A stretch of DNA of 64,000 nt from Pseudomonas sp. B21-048 (GCF_024748615.1 NZ_CP087168.1:1240001-1304000); one strand, 5' to 3'; positions 6,280 through 15,827 are shown, counted from the stretch's first letter. Translations and numbers: made by a program. Notes: generated from the letters alone by a model not told the origin.

Positions 6280-6504
6280 TTAGTCGTGTGATGTCAGAAA
6301 TAATTCGAGATTTTTAGGCAGATCGAGTGAGCATGCTTTTTCTATACCGATGATTTGTTGTTCGGTAAGGCGATAGTCATGTAATGAGTCTTCGTCTTTC
6401 TCCCACCCCATAATCAGTTTGAGTTCGATGGTGGAAATAGGGATCTGCTTCTCAAATGAAGGAAAATCCTCGCCTTTCGGAACCCCCATAATTAAATGCT
6501 TCAT
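6280..6504 (-). CDS. Immunity protein, pyocin S6 type
   Basis: A 74-aa partner that should bind and neutralise the E3-type nuclease encoded directly upstream. The layout (MKHLIMGVPKGEDFPSFEKQ, then LKLIMGWEKDEDSL, YRLTEQQI and DLPKNLELFL) is that of immunity proteins found with pyocin S6/E3-type toxins: a strand, the MGW segment, a helix before L-T--Q, and a final DLP--L-LF. It is unlike classical colicin Im3. It overlaps the toxin gene's end by 4 bases on the same strand, the standard bacteriocin-immunity arrangement. Confidence 0.75.
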   Translation of the reverse strand: MKHLIMGVPKGEDFPSFEKQIPISTIELKLIMGWEKDEDSLHDYRLTEQQIIGIEKACSLDLPKNLELFLTSHD

Positions 6505-7685
6505 GGTTCTACCTTCCTTGTTGGATCTGCTGGTTTGTTCTGAGTGCCAGTTTCATGGTTGAACTCGCCCAAGTGTTTTCCACGCTTGTTGTACTTTTCA
6601 ACGGCTCCATGCTGGAAGTCCCACTCGTAAATCGTTCCGCTTCTATCCTTCCAGCGTGGGCGCAACCCTCCGCCACCTTTGATTGGGGTTTTTGGGGTAG
6701 CCCATTTAGCGCCTGGAAAAGCTGGGAGAGAGTCAGGTTTTTGATGGTAGTTAAGCTGAGGCCTGCTCACCACAATATAAACCGGCAACACCCCCGAATC
6801 CGCCGGAAACACAAGAATGAAATCCTTGTACTCAGGCGGATACACCGGGTTCACGATGATGCTGTCAGCCGCCTTCGTCGGCGGATAAACCCAGATGTGC
6901 GGTGCTTGCGGTGCGGCTTCCAAAGCTGGGATGCCAAGGATGTTTGAACCGTCCTCGGCCGGTGTCCAGATCAGCTCGATACCATCCCCAAGCTCAGCCA
7001 CTTGCTGACTGCCACGCAAGGTGAATTGCGCGACATCGACCATCTCCCAGTCACGGTTTTTGCCGGTGTAGAACCCGTATCCCTTGAGACTGCCGTCAGC
7101 CTGTTGTTCGACTTGCAGGCGAACGCGAGTACGGGCCTGTTTAAGGGCGCGCAGTTGATCTTCGGTGTAGAGCGAGCTGTCGCCAAGGCTCGACGGTATG
7201 ATCAGGGCCACCAAGCCTGCCAAGGTGGCCGCAGCGGTGCTGGCGGCGACTGCGGGCAGTGCGGCGAACGCTGAGCCGGTCAAAGCAAAGCTGCCGAAAC
7301 CTGCTGGAATCGCAGTGCTACTGATTTTCTTGAGCGGCACGACACCGCTTTCATCGGCCTCACGAGCACCAAGCAGAACCAGTTCGCCGTAATCTTTCAG
7401 GCTGTCAGTCGGAACAACGCCGGAGGGATTCGTGTAGTCGATGATGGCGTCGGGCAGCTTGCAGGACTTGGCGAACACGCATCCGGCGCGGACAACGTCG
7501 TCCTTTTTTGCCGTGACCTGAAGGCTGTCTTCGAAGGCCTGCTGCCTCGCCAGCATGGCGTCGTAGGCGTTTTGCCTGGCGTCCCGCTCCGCCAGTTCGG
7601 TGGCCGTCATGTAGCGGTGGGTGATGTGATGCCCGTCGCCTGACGGTGGGTTTTGAACCCGGGGAATGTCCTTGTTGCCAGCCAC
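6501..7685 (-). CDS. Colicin E3-type rRNase toxin with pyocin S domain
   Basis: A 394-aa toxin. Residues 1-60 are a charged, helix-rich leader; about 120-170 is Ala/Gly-rich and hydrophobic; about 180-305 fits the Pyocin_S domain; about 335-394 is the colicin E3/cloacin nuclease, which cuts 16S rRNA at the decoding site. In the nuclease the acid-base set is visible as D356, H359 and E363 within YEWDFQHGAVEKY, with R390 near the end. It is far shorter than S-type pyocins (usually over 550 aa) and has no obvious receptor-binding domain or TonB box, so delivery may differ, for example through a secretion system. The start is GTG with AAAGGA upstream. The immunity gene follows with a 4-base overlap. 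No clear LexA or P-box was seen upstream. Confidence 0.85.
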   Translation of the reverse strand: MAGNKDIPRVQNPPSGDGHHITHRYMTATELAERDARQNAYDAMLARQQAFEDSLQVTAKKDDVVRAGCVFAKSCKLPDAIIDYTNPSGVVPTDSLKDYGELVLLGAREADESGVVPLKKISSTAIPAGFGSFALTGSAFAALPAVAASTAAATLAGLVALIIPSSLGDSSLYTEDQLRALKQARTRVRLQVEQQADGSLKGYGFYTGKNRDWEMVDVAQFTLRGSQQVAELGDGIELIWTPAEDGSNILGIPALEAAPQAPHIWVYPPTKAADSIIVNPVYPPEYKDFILVFPADSGVLPVYIVVSRPQLNYHQKPDSLPAFPGAKWATPKTPIKGGGGLRPRWKDRSGTIYEWDFQHGAVEKYNKRGKHLGEFNHETGTQNKPADPTRKVEP

Positions 7686-7786
7686 TGATTGTCCTTTCGC
7701 TCGTCCATCGGCAACCCCGGAAAGAGGGGCTGCGCGACGTTAACGAACGTGGTTAATCGTGGCTGTAGGACGAATCCTGAATGTCG

Positions 7787-8998
7787 TTAAGAGTGTTCTT
7801 TTTCGCTCAGGAAAACAGGTGCAGAGCTCTTGCGACTCGCCGCCGCCGTCACCGCATAACCGATCAATGCCGCCAGTATCGAGCCGGTCAGAATCCCCAT
7901 TCGATCCATCCCGGCGTATTCACTGCTGCCGGGCACGAAGGCCAGGGAGCCGACGAACAGGCTCATGGTGAAACCGATGCCGCAGAGGATCGCCACGCCC
8001 AGCACCTGACCCCAGTTGGCGCCTTGGGGCAGGGCAGCGATGCCGATTTTTACCGCCAGCCAGGTCAGGCCGAAGACACCGACGGTCTTGCCCAGTAGCA
8101 GGCCGACGGCGATGCCCATCGGCACGTCGTGGGTGAAGCTTTCGACGGTCACGCCACTCAGTGACAGGCCGGCGTTGGCGAAGGCAAACAGCGGCAGGAT
8201 GCCGTAGGCCACCCACGGGTGCAGGGCATGTTCCAGGGTCAGCAGCGGCGAAGGCTCAGCGTTTTTCGTGCGCAGTGGAATGCAGAAGGCCAGCGTCACG
8301 CCGGCCAGCGTGGCGTGCACACCGCTCTTGAGTACGCAGACCCAGAGGATCAGCCCGATGATCATGTATGGCCCGAGCTTCACCACGCCGAGTCGATTCA
8401 TCCCGATCAAGGCCGCGATGCAGGCCGCAGCCAACGCCAGGGACAAGGTCGACAGTGCGCCGGAATAGAAGATCGCGATGATGATGATGATCGCGCCCAG
8501 GTCGTCGATGATCGCGAGAGTCATGAGGAACAGTTTCAGCGACACCGGCACGCGTTTACCCAACAGGGCCAGTACGCCGAGGGCGAAGGCGATGTCGGTG
8601 GCGGTCGGGATGGCCCAGCCACTCAAGGCTGGCGGGTTATCTCGATTGAGGAACCAGTAGATCAGCGCCGGCACCACCATGCCGCCAATCGCCGCCGCGC
8701 CGGGCAGGACGATCTGCGACGGTTTCGACAGTTGGCCGTCGAGGACTTCGCGCTTCACTTCCAGCCCGATCAGCAGGAAGAACAGGGCCATCAGGCCATC
8801 GTTGATCCACAGCAGCAGCGGCTTGGCGATTTTCAGCGCGCCGATCTGAGCCACCACCGGGGTGTCCAGCAGCCCGCTATAGAGCCACGACAGCGATGAG
8901 TTGTTGATGATCAGGGCGAGGGCAGCCGCGGCGATCAATAACAGACCGCTGGCAGCTTCCAACTGAAAGAAACGCGTGAACGTGCTACGCAGAGGCAA
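7787..8998 (-). CDS. nhaA: Na+/H+ antiporter NhaA
   Basis: Inner-membrane electrogenic sodium/proton antiporter, 403 aa, about 12 hydrophobic helices. The ion-binding pair D165-D166 is present in [10 protein letters not shown], and D135 (PTATD) corresponds to the third conserved acidic position of E. coli NhaA. It exports Na+ in exchange for H+ and serves pH and salt homeostasis. It is a single-gene unit, with about 100 bases to the toxin gene on the left and 250 bases to a divergent PLP-enzyme gene on the right. Confidence 0.95.
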   Translation of the reverse strand: MPLRSTFTRFFQLEAASGLLLIAAAALALIINNSSLSWLYSGLLDTPVVAQIGALKIAKPLLLWINDGLMALFFLLIGLEVKREVLDGQLSKPSQIVLPGAAAIGGMVVPALIYWFLNRDNPPALSGWAIPTATDIAFALGVLALLGKRVPVSLKLFLMTLAIIDDLGAIIIIIAIFYSGALSTLSLALAAACIAALIGMNRLGVVKLGPYMIIGLILWVCVLKSGVHATLAGVTLAFCIPLRTKNAEPSPLLTLEHALHPWVAYGILPLFAFANAGLSLSGVTVESFTHDVPMGIAVGLLLGKTVGVFGLTWLAVKIGIAALPQGANWGQVLGVAILCGIGFTMSLFVGSLAFVPGSSEYAGMDRMGILTGSILAALIGYAVTAAASRKSSAPVFLSEKEHS

Positions 8999-9249
8999 GG
9001 TCGCTCTCCATCGATGAATTCAAAAGGTGGCACACCCTAACCCGTACCGTTAGTTGTTAAAACAAAAGTTATATTCTTTTTTGTTATATGCCGTTACAAC
9101 GCGGACGGTCAGCAAAGGCCTGAGCCTAGCAGTTGCCGGACGTATTGGACCTCAGCTGTATCTGTGCATGATGTAGGTTCTTTCCTAAGCTTGTGGGCTG
9201 AGCCTTGCGACAAGGCCGACTCTTTGCCTGATTCAACGAGAAAACCATC

Positions 9250-10344
9250 ATGAGCGACAACCGACAGTGGGCCCGCGAAGCCATCCGGATCATCGAAGCC
9301 GACTTCCAGCGCAGCGCCGATACCCACCTGATCCCCTTGCCGCTGCCGGGGTTGCCGGGCATCGAGTTGTACTTCAAGGATGAGTCGAGCCATCCCACCG
9401 GTAGCCTGAAACATCGGCTGGCGCGCTCGTTGTTCCTCTACGCCCTGTGTAACGGCTGGCTCAAACCCGGTGCGCCGGTGATCGAAGCCTCCAGCGGCTC
9501 GACGGCGATTTCCGAGGCGTACTTCGCCCGGTTGCTGGGATTGCCGTTCATTGCGGTGATGCCCGCGACCACGTCCAAGGAAAAGATCGCGCAGATCGCT
9601 TTCTACGGTGGCAAGAGCCATCTGGTGGACGATCCGACGCAGATATACGCCGAGTCCGAACGCCTGGCTCGCGAACACGACGGGCACTTCATCGATCAGT
9701 TCACTTACGCCGAGCGCGCCACCGACTGGCGGGCGAACAACAACATCGCCGAATCGATCTTCCAGCAGATGCGCTTCGAGCAGCACCCGGAGCCGAGCTG
9801 GCTGATTTCCAGCTCCGGCACCGGCGGCACTACCGCGACGCTGGGCCGTTACGTGCGCTATCGCCAGCATTGCACCCGCGTGCTGTGCGCTGATGCCGAG
9901 CGTTCGGTGTTCTTCGATTATTACCAGACCGGTGATGCCAGCCTGCGTCTGGATTGCGGGTCACGGATTGAAGGCATTGGTCGGCCACGGGTGGAAGCGT
10001 CGTTCCTGCCCAAGGTGATCGATGCGATGGTCAAAGTGCCGGATGCGTTGTCGCTGGCGGCCATGCATTACCTGGCGCAGCGTTTGGGGCGACGGGTCGG
10101 CGGATCGAGCGGGACCAACCTGATCGGCGCTTTGATGGCCGCCCAGCAGATGGTGGCGGCGGGGGAATCGGGGTCGATCGTGGCGATTCTGTGCGATGGC
10201 GGCGAGCGCTATGCCACCACCTATTACGATCAGGCCTGGCTCAAGGTCCAGGGGTATGAGTTGAGTGGTTTGCTGGATGCCGTGGCGGCGAGTGTCGAGC
10301 GCGGCGAGCCGCTGCCGGCCAGCGTGTTGCGCGCCAATATCTGA
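9250..10344 (+). CDS. PLP-dependent cysteine synthase-like enzyme
   Basis: A fold-type II PLP enzyme, 364 aa. The PLP lysine is K54 in HPTGSLKHR, the substrate-binding loop is ASSGSTA, and the phosphate cradle is [12 protein letters not shown]. The sequence resembles the cysteine synthase/cysteine desulfhydrase (Cds1-like) group more than CysK or CysM, and the SSGTN and CDGGERY motifs near the C-terminus agree. It likely breaks down or forms L-cysteine in the cytoplasm; which direction cannot be told from sequence. It is monocistronic and followed by a REP-type repeat. Confidence 0.75.
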   Translation: MSDNRQWAREAIRIIEADFQRSADTHLIPLPLPGLPGIELYFKDESSHPTGSLKHRLARSLFLYALCNGWLKPGAPVIEASSGSTAISEAYFARLLGLPFIAVMPATTSKEKIAQIAFYGGKSHLVDDPTQIYAESERLAREHDGHFIDQFTYAERATDWRANNNIAESIFQQMRFEQHPEPSWLISSSGTGGTTATLGRYVRYRQHCTRVLCADAERSVFFDYYQTGDASLRLDCGSRIEGIGRPRVEASFLPKVIDAMVKVPDALSLAAMHYLAQRLGRRVGGSSGTNLIGALMAAQQMVAAGESGSIVAILCDGGERYATTYYDQAWLKVQGYELSGLLDAVAASVERGEPLPASVLRANI

Positions 10345-10350
10345 CGTGAT

Positions 10351-10457
10351 GATCGTTCCTACACTCTGCGTGGGAATGCCTCACCGGACGCTCTGCGTCC
10401 GCTTTTGGGACGCGGAGCGTCCCTGGCTGCATTCCTTTGCTGCGCGTGGGAATGATC
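10351..10457. repeat. REP-type palindrome, family A, copy 1
   Basis: Begins GATCGTTCCTACACTCTGCG and ends GCGTGGGAATGATC, with an inner palindrome GGACGC/GCGTCC. The same architecture recurs at 27151, 36581 and 61700. It lies between convergent genes, the usual position of such elements in Pseudomonas. This copy has more mismatches than the others. Confidence 0.8.
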
Positions 10458-10466
10458 ATCTCGGTT

Positions 10467-12080
10467 TCAGGCCTCGAGGCCAAGAATGTCTCGGGCCACC
10501 GCTTCAGCAATCCGAATCCCGTCAACGCCCGCCGACAGAATCCCGCCCGCATAACCCGCGCCTTCACCGGCGGGGAACAAGCCCTTCACGTTCAGGCTCT
10601 GCATCGACTCGTTACGGGTAATCCGCAGTGGCGATGACGTGCGCGTCTCGATCCCGGTCAACACCGCGTCATGCAACGAGTAGCCACGAATCTGCTTCTC
10701 GAACGCCGGCAAGGCTTCGCGAATCGCTTCGATGGCGAACGCCGGCAAAGCCAGGGCCAAATCGCCCAAGGCAACGCCCGGCTTGTAGGACGGCTCAACA
10801 CTGCCCAATTCAGTGGATGGCTTGCCTGCGATGAAGTCGCCAACCAATTGTGCTGGCGCTTCGTAATTGCTGCCGCCCAGCACAAAGGCGTGGGATTCCA
10901 GGCGTTCCTGCAACTCGATGCCGGCCAGCGGGCCGCCCGGGTAATCGACTTCCGGAGTAATCCCGACGACGATCCCGGAGTTGGCGTTGCGTTCGTTACG
11001 CGAGTACTGGCTCATGCCGTTGGTGACCACGCGGTTCGGCTCGGAAGTCGCCGCCACCACGGTGCCGCCCGGGCACATGCAGAAGCTGTAGACCGAACGA
11101 CCGTTCTTGGCGTGGTGCACCAGTTTGTAGTCGGCGGCACCGAGTTTCGGGTGCCCGGCGTATTTGCCCAGGCGCGCGCGGTCGATCAGCGATTGTGGGT
11201 GCTCGATACGGAAACCCACCGAGAACGGCTTGGCTTCCATGTATACGCCACGGCCGTGAAGCATGCGGAAGGTGTCTCGGGCACTGTGGCCGAGAGCCAG
11301 AATCACGTGTTTCGAATGAATCTGCTCACCGCCATTGAGCTCGACGCCGACCAATTGGCCGTCCTCGATCAACACATCGGTGACGCGCTGCTGGAAGCGC
11401 ACTTCGCCGCCCATGGCGCGAATCTGCTCACGCATGTTTTCCACTACACCGGTCAGACGGAACGTACCGATGTGCGGTTTGCTGACGTAGAGGATTTCTT
11501 CCGGCGCGCCGGCCTTGACGAACTCGTGCAAGACTTTGCGACCGATGAATTTCGGGTCCTTGATCTGGCTGTAGAGCTTGCCGTCGGAGAACGTACCCGC
11601 GCCGCCTTCACCGAATTGCACGTTGGACTCGGGGTTGAGCACGCTTTTGCGCCACAGGCCCCAAGTGTCTTTGGTGCGCTGACGCACTTCAGTGCCACGT
11701 TCGAGAATGATCGGCTTGAAGCCCATTTGCGCCAGCAGCAGCCCGGCGAAGATTCCGCACGGGCCGAAACCCACCACGACAGGACGTTGCTCAAGATCGG
11801 CTGGCGCCTGGCCGACCACTTTGTAGCTGACATCCGGCGCCACGTTGACGTTACGGTCATCGGCGAATGTGTGCAGCACCGACGCCTCATCGCGAACATT
11901 GAGGTCGATGGTGTAGATGAAGCACAGTTCGGAGGACTTTTTGCGCGCATCGTAGCTGCGCTTGAACAAGGTGAAATCGAGCAGGTCATCACTGGCGATG
12001 CCCAGGCGCTGCACGATGGCAGGGCGCAGGTCTTCTTCGGGATGGTCGATCGGCAGCTTGAGTTCAGTGATTCGTAACAT
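10467..12080 (-). CDS. NAD(P)/FAD-dependent oxidoreductase
   Basis: A 537-aa flavoprotein. Residues 1-90 form an N-terminal domain typical of the COG2509-like group. The dinucleotide-binding motif VVGFGPCGIFAGLLLAQMGF (about 102-121) ends in the acidic LERG. A GEGGAGTFSDGKL segment follows at about 157, and the C-terminal FAD contact GEGAGYAGGI is near 507-516. It is probably a cytoplasmic dehydrogenase, but the substrate is not known for this family in Pseudomonas. It is a single gene, convergent with the cysteine-synthase-like gene across a REP element. Confidence 0.8.
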   Translation of the reverse strand: MLRITELKLPIDHPEEDLRPAIVQRLGIASDDLLDFTLFKRSYDARKKSSELCFIYTIDLNVRDEASVLHTFADDRNVNVAPDVSYKVVGQAPADLEQRPVVVGFGPCGIFAGLLLAQMGFKPIILERGTEVRQRTKDTWGLWRKSVLNPESNVQFGEGGAGTFSDGKLYSQIKDPKFIGRKVLHEFVKAGAPEEILYVSKPHIGTFRLTGVVENMREQIRAMGGEVRFQQRVTDVLIEDGQLVGVELNGGEQIHSKHVILALGHSARDTFRMLHGRGVYMEAKPFSVGFRIEHPQSLIDRARLGKYAGHPKLGAADYKLVHHAKNGRSVYSFCMCPGGTVVAATSEPNRVVTNGMSQYSRNERNANSGIVVGITPEVDYPGGPLAGIELQERLESHAFVLGGSNYEAPAQLVGDFIAGKPSTELGSVEPSYKPGVALGDLALALPAFAIEAIREALPAFEKQIRGYSLHDAVLTGIETRTSSPLRITRNESMQSLNVKGLFPAGEGAGYAGGILSAGVDGIRIAEAVARDILGLEA

Positions 12081-12175
12081 GACGGGATCCGGTTCGCGGG
12101 GCGCACAACTGCGCCAAGGCGTTTGAAGCCGGCGATTATAAGCCTCAAAGGATGATTCCCGTGAGGCAAAAACGA

Positions 12176-12841
12176 TCAGTCGTTACGCGATCCGCCGAAA
12201 TACCCACAGCCGCGTTGCACCTGGCCATCGATGCGCAGCTCGGCGCTCATGTGCTGCACGCTGCCGGTGCTGCTGTCGACGCAACGTTGCGGCGCGACCC
12301 AGAGCTCGATGCGCTGATTATTGGCTTCGGTGCTGAGGTTGAAGCGGCCATCGCCCAGCTGCTCTTCAACATACGGCAGGGCCAGGGGGGGCTGACCGGC
12401 GCGGTCGATGACCATGCCTTTGCCGCTGACTTTGACGTTCCATTCAGGGCCATGGCCGGCGGCGCGCAGGATCAGCAGTTTGAAATTGGGATCGTCGCAC
12501 GCCGTACCTGAGCGCTCGACGCGGTAGAGCTGTTCCAGATCGAGCCGGCTATCGGCACCATTGGCAACGATCCGGCCTCGCACGTCAGCAAACAACTTGC
12601 CCTGATCATCGGCCAGGGTTGCGGCCTCTTGCAGGACACTGGTGCCGCCGGTGTCGTTGACCACATAACTGCGCTGCTCATTGCATGGCTGGAACAGCAA
12701 CTTGCCGTCGACCGCCGTCAACTGGCCCTGCATGCGGGTCTGGCCCACATGGGAAGCACTTTCGCGCGGGCCATCAAGCAACTGGCAGGCAGCGAACAGC
12801 GGAAGCAGGGCAACAAGCACTAAGGAACGGGCAACACGCAT
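12176..12841 (-). CDS. Conserved lipoprotein, COG3650-like
   Basis: A 221-aa predicted lipoprotein. The start at 12841 is chosen because AGGAGA lies 8 bases before it; an ATG 18 bases upstream is in frame but has no such site. The lipobox is LFAAC (cleavage about residue 19). The body includes FQPCNEQRSYVV, a DVRG segment, and paired cysteines near the C-terminus (APQRCVDSSTG, RGCGYFGGS). Similar Pseudomonas proteins are annotated as uncharacterised membrane or lipoproteins. Its location is probably the outer membrane, facing the periplasm. Function unknown. Confidence 0.7.
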   Translation of the reverse strand: MRVARSLVLVALLPLFAACQLLDGPRESASHVGQTRMQGQLTAVDGKLLFQPCNEQRSYVVNDTGGTSVLQEAATLADDQGKLFADVRGRIVANGADSRLDLEQLYRVERSGTACDDPNFKLLILRAAGHGPEWNVKVSGKGMVIDRAGQPPLALPYVEEQLGDGRFNLSTEANNQRIELWVAPQRCVDSSTGSVQHMSAELRIDGQVQRGCGYFGGSRND

Positions 12842-12917
12842 CTTTGAGTCTCCTGACAAGTGCCGCCACGTTACTTAGCCTGACCGCTCATCACAACCCT
12901 GCAATGTCCTCGCTTTT

Positions 12918-13535
12918 CTACGGGTCGCGTTTGGTTTCGCCGACGCGGTAAGTCTGGCCGGTCTGTAAGCCTTCCACGCTTTTGGCGTAGGCCAGCGCTA
13001 CTTCGGCGGCGGGAACCGGTTTGAAACCGCGGAAGTACGGGGCGTAGCTGCCCATGGCTTCGACCAGCACGTTCGGGCTGACCGAGTTGATGCGCAAACC
13101 GCGCGGCAGTTCGATCGCCGCTGCACGGACGAAGCTGTCCAGAGCGCCATTGACCAGCGAGGCCGAGCTGCCGGTACGAATCGGATCGTGGCTGAGGATG
13201 CCGGTGGTGAAGGTGAATGATGCACCGTCATTGGCGAATTCCCGGCCGATCAGCAGCAGGTTGACCTGGCCCATCAGCTTGTCCCGCAAGCCGAGCTCGA
13301 AGTCTTGTTCGGTCATGGTGGCCAGCGGCACGAAGTTGACGCTGCCGGCGGCGCAGATCAGCGCATCGAAGTTGCCGGTTTGTTGGAACAATTTGCGGAT
13401 CGAGGCGCTGTCACTGATGTCGACCTGAAACTCACCGCTTTTACGGCCGATACGGATGATTTCGTGGCGTTGGGACAGTTCATGATCAATGGCCGAACCG
13501 ACGGTGCCAGAGGCGCCAATCAAAAGAATTTTCAT
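12918..13535 (-). CDS. Short-chain dehydrogenase-like, no YxxxK
   Basis: A 205-aa Rossmann protein. The nucleotide motif GASGTVG (7-13) is intact, and CAAGSVNF (61-68) matches the NNAG-type motif. At the catalytic position, however, the usual Y-x-x-x-K is replaced: residues 122-132 read GSSASLVNGAL where a classical SDR has YAASKAAL. The C-terminal RINSVSPNVLVEA is typical of SDRs. It may bind NAD(P) without classical reductase chemistry, or use other residues. The start at 13535 gives a full-length domain; extending upstream adds unrelated residues. It is divergent from a LysR gene 106 bases away, which is its likely regulator. Confidence 0.8.
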   Translation of the reverse strand: MKILLIGASGTVGSAIDHELSQRHEIIRIGRKSGEFQVDISDSASIRKLFQQTGNFDALICAAGSVNFVPLATMTEQDFELGLRDKLMGQVNLLLIGREFANDGASFTFTTGILSHDPIRTGSSASLVNGALDSFVRAAAIELPRGLRINSVSPNVLVEAMGSYAPYFRGFKPVPAAEVALAYAKSVEGLQTGQTYRVGETKRDP

Positions 13536-13641
13536 CGTTCTGTACCTGAATGGGTTGGATTTAAATTTAAGTTTAGAGTGGTTTTTTCCATTGATAAGCG
13601 GGCTAATAGGCAACCTTTGGTTTTCAAATGGAAACAATCCC

Positions 13642-14556
13642 ATGAGCGAAATGGATGACCTGGCGGCATTCGCGGTGTTGATCGAGGCGGGCAGTTTCAC
13701 CCTGGCCGCTCAACAGCTGGGTTGCAGCAAGGGACAACTCTCCAAGCGCATCAGCCTGCTGGAAACACGGTTTTGCGTGGTGTTGCTGCAACGCACCACA
13801 CGCCGCTTGAGCCTGACGGCGGCGGGCGCGGCGCTGTTGCCGCAAGCTCAGGCGCTGGTGGTGCAGGTGGAGCGTGCGCGTCAGGCTTTGGCGCGGTTGA
13901 AAGATGACATGGCCGGCCCGGTGCGGATGACGGTTCCGGTCTCACTGGGGGAAACGTTCTTCGACGGAGCACTGCTGGAGTTTTCCCGGCAGTATCCCGA
14001 GGTGCAGATCGAGCTGGAGCTCAACAATAACTACCGCGACCTGTCCCGGGACGGGTTCGACCTGGCGATCCGTTCGGAAGTGGCCAACGATGAACGCTTG
14101 GTCGCCCGACCGCTACTGGCCTGGCACGAGATGACCTGCGCCAGCCCCGCGTACCTTGAGCGATTCGGTGAACCGCTGACGCCTCAGGCCCTGGCGGAAC
14201 ATCGCTGCCTGCTCAACAGCCATTACAGCGGTCGCGAAGAATGGCTTTATCACCAACAGCACGAGTTGCTGCGGGTGCGAGTGTCGGGACCGTTTGCCAG
14301 CAACCACTACAACCTCTTGAAGAAGGCCGCGCTGGCGGATGCGGGCATTGCGCGTTTGCCGTCGTACCTGCTGCAAGAGGAATTGGCTGACGGGCGTTTG
14401 CGCTGGCTCCTGCGCGATTATCAGACTCGCAGTATGCCGATGTACCTGGTGCACCCGTATCAGGGCGGTTTGCCGAAACGCACCCACGTGCTGGCGGATT
14501 ATTTGATCGGTTGGTTCAAGCGCAGCGGCGAGGCGTTGGATCGGCTTCGGCGGTGA
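13642..14556 (+). CDS. LysR-family transcriptional regulator
   Basis: A 304-aa LysR protein with an N-terminal winged helix (about residues 3-62, with AGSFTLAAQQLGCSKGQLSK as the HTH) and a substrate-binding domain beginning near GPVRMTVPVS. Start chosen at the ATG of MSEMDDLAAF, where the HTH falls at the normal distance. It is divergently transcribed from the SDR-like gene, the standard layout for LysR control of a neighbour; the shared 106-base region should hold the operator. The effector is unknown. Confidence 0.9.
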   Translation: MSEMDDLAAFAVLIEAGSFTLAAQQLGCSKGQLSKRISLLETRFCVVLLQRTTRRLSLTAAGAALLPQAQALVVQVERARQALARLKDDMAGPVRMTVPVSLGETFFDGALLEFSRQYPEVQIELELNNNYRDLSRDGFDLAIRSEVANDERLVARPLLAWHEMTCASPAYLERFGEPLTPQALAEHRCLLNSHYSGREEWLYHQQHELLRVRVSGPFASNHYNLLKKAALADAGIARLPSYLLQEELADGRLRWLLRDYQTRSMPMYLVHPYQGGLPKRTHVLADYLIGWFKRSGEALDRLRR

Positions 14557-14565
14557 CTGGAACTT

Positions 14566-14614
14566 GTGTAATTGGATCGGCCGTAGCGGTAACGGCGATG
14601 GATACAATTGGATC
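14566..14614 (+). promoter_or_regulatory. Two ATTGGATC words, unassigned
   Basis: GTGTAATTGGATC (14566-14578) and ACAATTGGATC (14604-14614) lie in the gap between the LysR gene and the RES toxin gene. An identical 13-mer occurs at 52099-52111. Such repeated words resemble regulator half-sites (MocR/GntR regulators use similar ones), but no matching regulator gene is nearby. Confidence 0.25.
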
Positions 14615-14684
14615 GACTCATGACGATCGGCAGCTCCTACGAGGGGCGTATTACCAACTGGGATCTACCGCACCCGTAAGTCGG

Positions 14685-15377
14685 TCAGGCTACGCTGACT
14701 TTATTGACGCTGGTGATCTGGCCATTCCAGATCATCTCGTAGTGGGCTGCTTGAATGACTGAGCAGACGGGTTTCGGAGTCATCAGCGCCCAGCAGTAGT
14801 TGCCAGGCATACGCACGGAGTTGTACCGCAGACCCCGCCATCCAGCCTCCTTGATTGCCTTTCCCAAGCGATGGGAGTGCGTGTAATCGACGGGATCGTA
14901 GATCGGATCGTTCATCGGAATGGAGACGGCATCCCTCATGGCTTCGTCAACGAACGTGCAGGATAAACCCCGGAAAACGAACCTCTCGTAATTGAGGCCC
15001 TGAACTTTCGACCAATACTGATTCTGGTGATGCTGCACTTCAGCCAGCGCGGTTTCCATCGAGGCCGCCAAATACAACACGCCGAAACTGCCATCGCTGA
15101 AACGCGAACCCGCTGGGTTGATGTGGGTGAAAGGCGCTGTTGCGTAAGAGCATCCAGGGATGCCAAAGGGAATCTGCGCACGCAGTATCAGCTCAAGCCG
15201 ACCTAGCTCATTTTGCAGTCTCGGATTGGTGAGGGCTTGTATCTGATACAACACATCAAATTCGTCCGCGTCCGCCACGTCGTCAAACAACGCAATGGGG
15301 GGGAACTTTGAATTGACCAATCGATAGGCCTGCAATTGCTCACCGGGCAATGCCGCCAACTGGCTCACCATCACCAT
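14685..15377 (-). CDS. RES-domain toxin
   Basis: A 230-aa toxin of the RES family, whose studied members degrade NAD+ in the cytoplasm. The domain (about residues 15-200) shows AYRLVNSKFPP with the conserved R, GSRFSDGSFGVLYLAASMETALAEV with the conserved R-x-S and E, and a later Y/H-rich LRYNSVRMPG segment. It overlaps its antitoxin gene by 7 bases, in the antitoxin-first order that is usual. A truncated or degenerate toxin would have lost these motifs, so it looks functional. Confidence 0.85.
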   Translation of the reverse strand: MVMVSQLAALPGEQLQAYRLVNSKFPPIALFDDVADADEFDVLYQIQALTNPRLQNELGRLELILRAQIPFGIPGCSYATAPFTHINPAGSRFSDGSFGVLYLAASMETALAEVQHHQNQYWSKVQGLNYERFVFRGLSCTFVDEAMRDAVSIPMNDPIYDPVDYTHSHRLGKAIKEAGWRGLRYNSVRMPGNYCWALMTPKPVCSVIQAAHYEMIWNGQITSVNKVSVA

Positions 15378-15775
15378 TGTGCGCCTCGCAGCACGTCGAT
15401 TCGCCGAAACGTCTCGTACAGGGAAATCATATCCCCCTGAGACATGATTTCGAGCGGGGTACGCCCGTTGAAGAACTCGTTTTCGTTCGCCATCGCCGGA
15501 AAACCATAGACGTTTTCAGGGTTATCAAAGACAAGGCGCAGCGTGGCGTGGATGTTGAGAATAAAACTGATGCGCTGCATCTGGTCTGAATCCAGACTGA
15601 CGGACCAATCGGGATCGCGCTGCTTTGCCCGGGAGTACGTACTGCGGGAAATACGCAGGATCCGACAGGCCTGATCGCCCGACGCCTGCCACTTTTCGAG
15701 TATGCCTACAGCGGCTCGCAGGCCAGTCACGCACTGGTCTTTGGTGAATGCTTGTGCCAGGGGGAGAGCTGTCAT
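15371..15775 (-). CDS. Xre/MbcA/ParS-family antitoxin
   Basis: A 134-aa antitoxin partner of the RES toxin. The N-terminal half is a helix-turn-helix (GLRAAVGILEKWQASGDQAC then ILRISRSTYSRAK), and the C-terminal half is the DUF2384-type toxin-binding region (NENEFFNGRTPLEIMSQGD). It should block the RES active site and repress the operon. The start at 15775 (MTALPLAQ) is preferred; a frame extending to 15835 adds residues that do not fit. The inverted repeat at 15799-15827 is its probable operator. The IS element begins 137 bases upstream of the start. Confidence 0.85.
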   Translation of the reverse strand: MTALPLAQAFTKDQCVTGLRAAVGILEKWQASGDQACRILRISRSTYSRAKQRDPDWSVSLDSDQMQRISFILNIHATLRLVFDNPENVYGFPAMANENEFFNGRTPLEIMSQGDMISLYETFRRIDVLRGAQW

Positions 15776-15798
15776 GATGATCACTTGAGATTGGTCTG

Positions 15799-15827
15799 TA
15801 GATACAAATATATGAGTAATGTATCTA
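15799..15827. promoter_or_regulatory. Probable RES-Xre operator
   Basis: Perfect 8-base inverted repeat TAGATACA / TGTATCTA with a 13-base A/T-rich spacer, 24 bases before the antitoxin start. Position and symmetry fit autorepression by the Xre-type antitoxin. Confidence 0.55.

Noticed and set aside
10671..12077. 468-codon open frame antisense to the FAD oxidoreductase
   Set aside because: Shadow frame; the minus-strand protein has an intact FAD motif.
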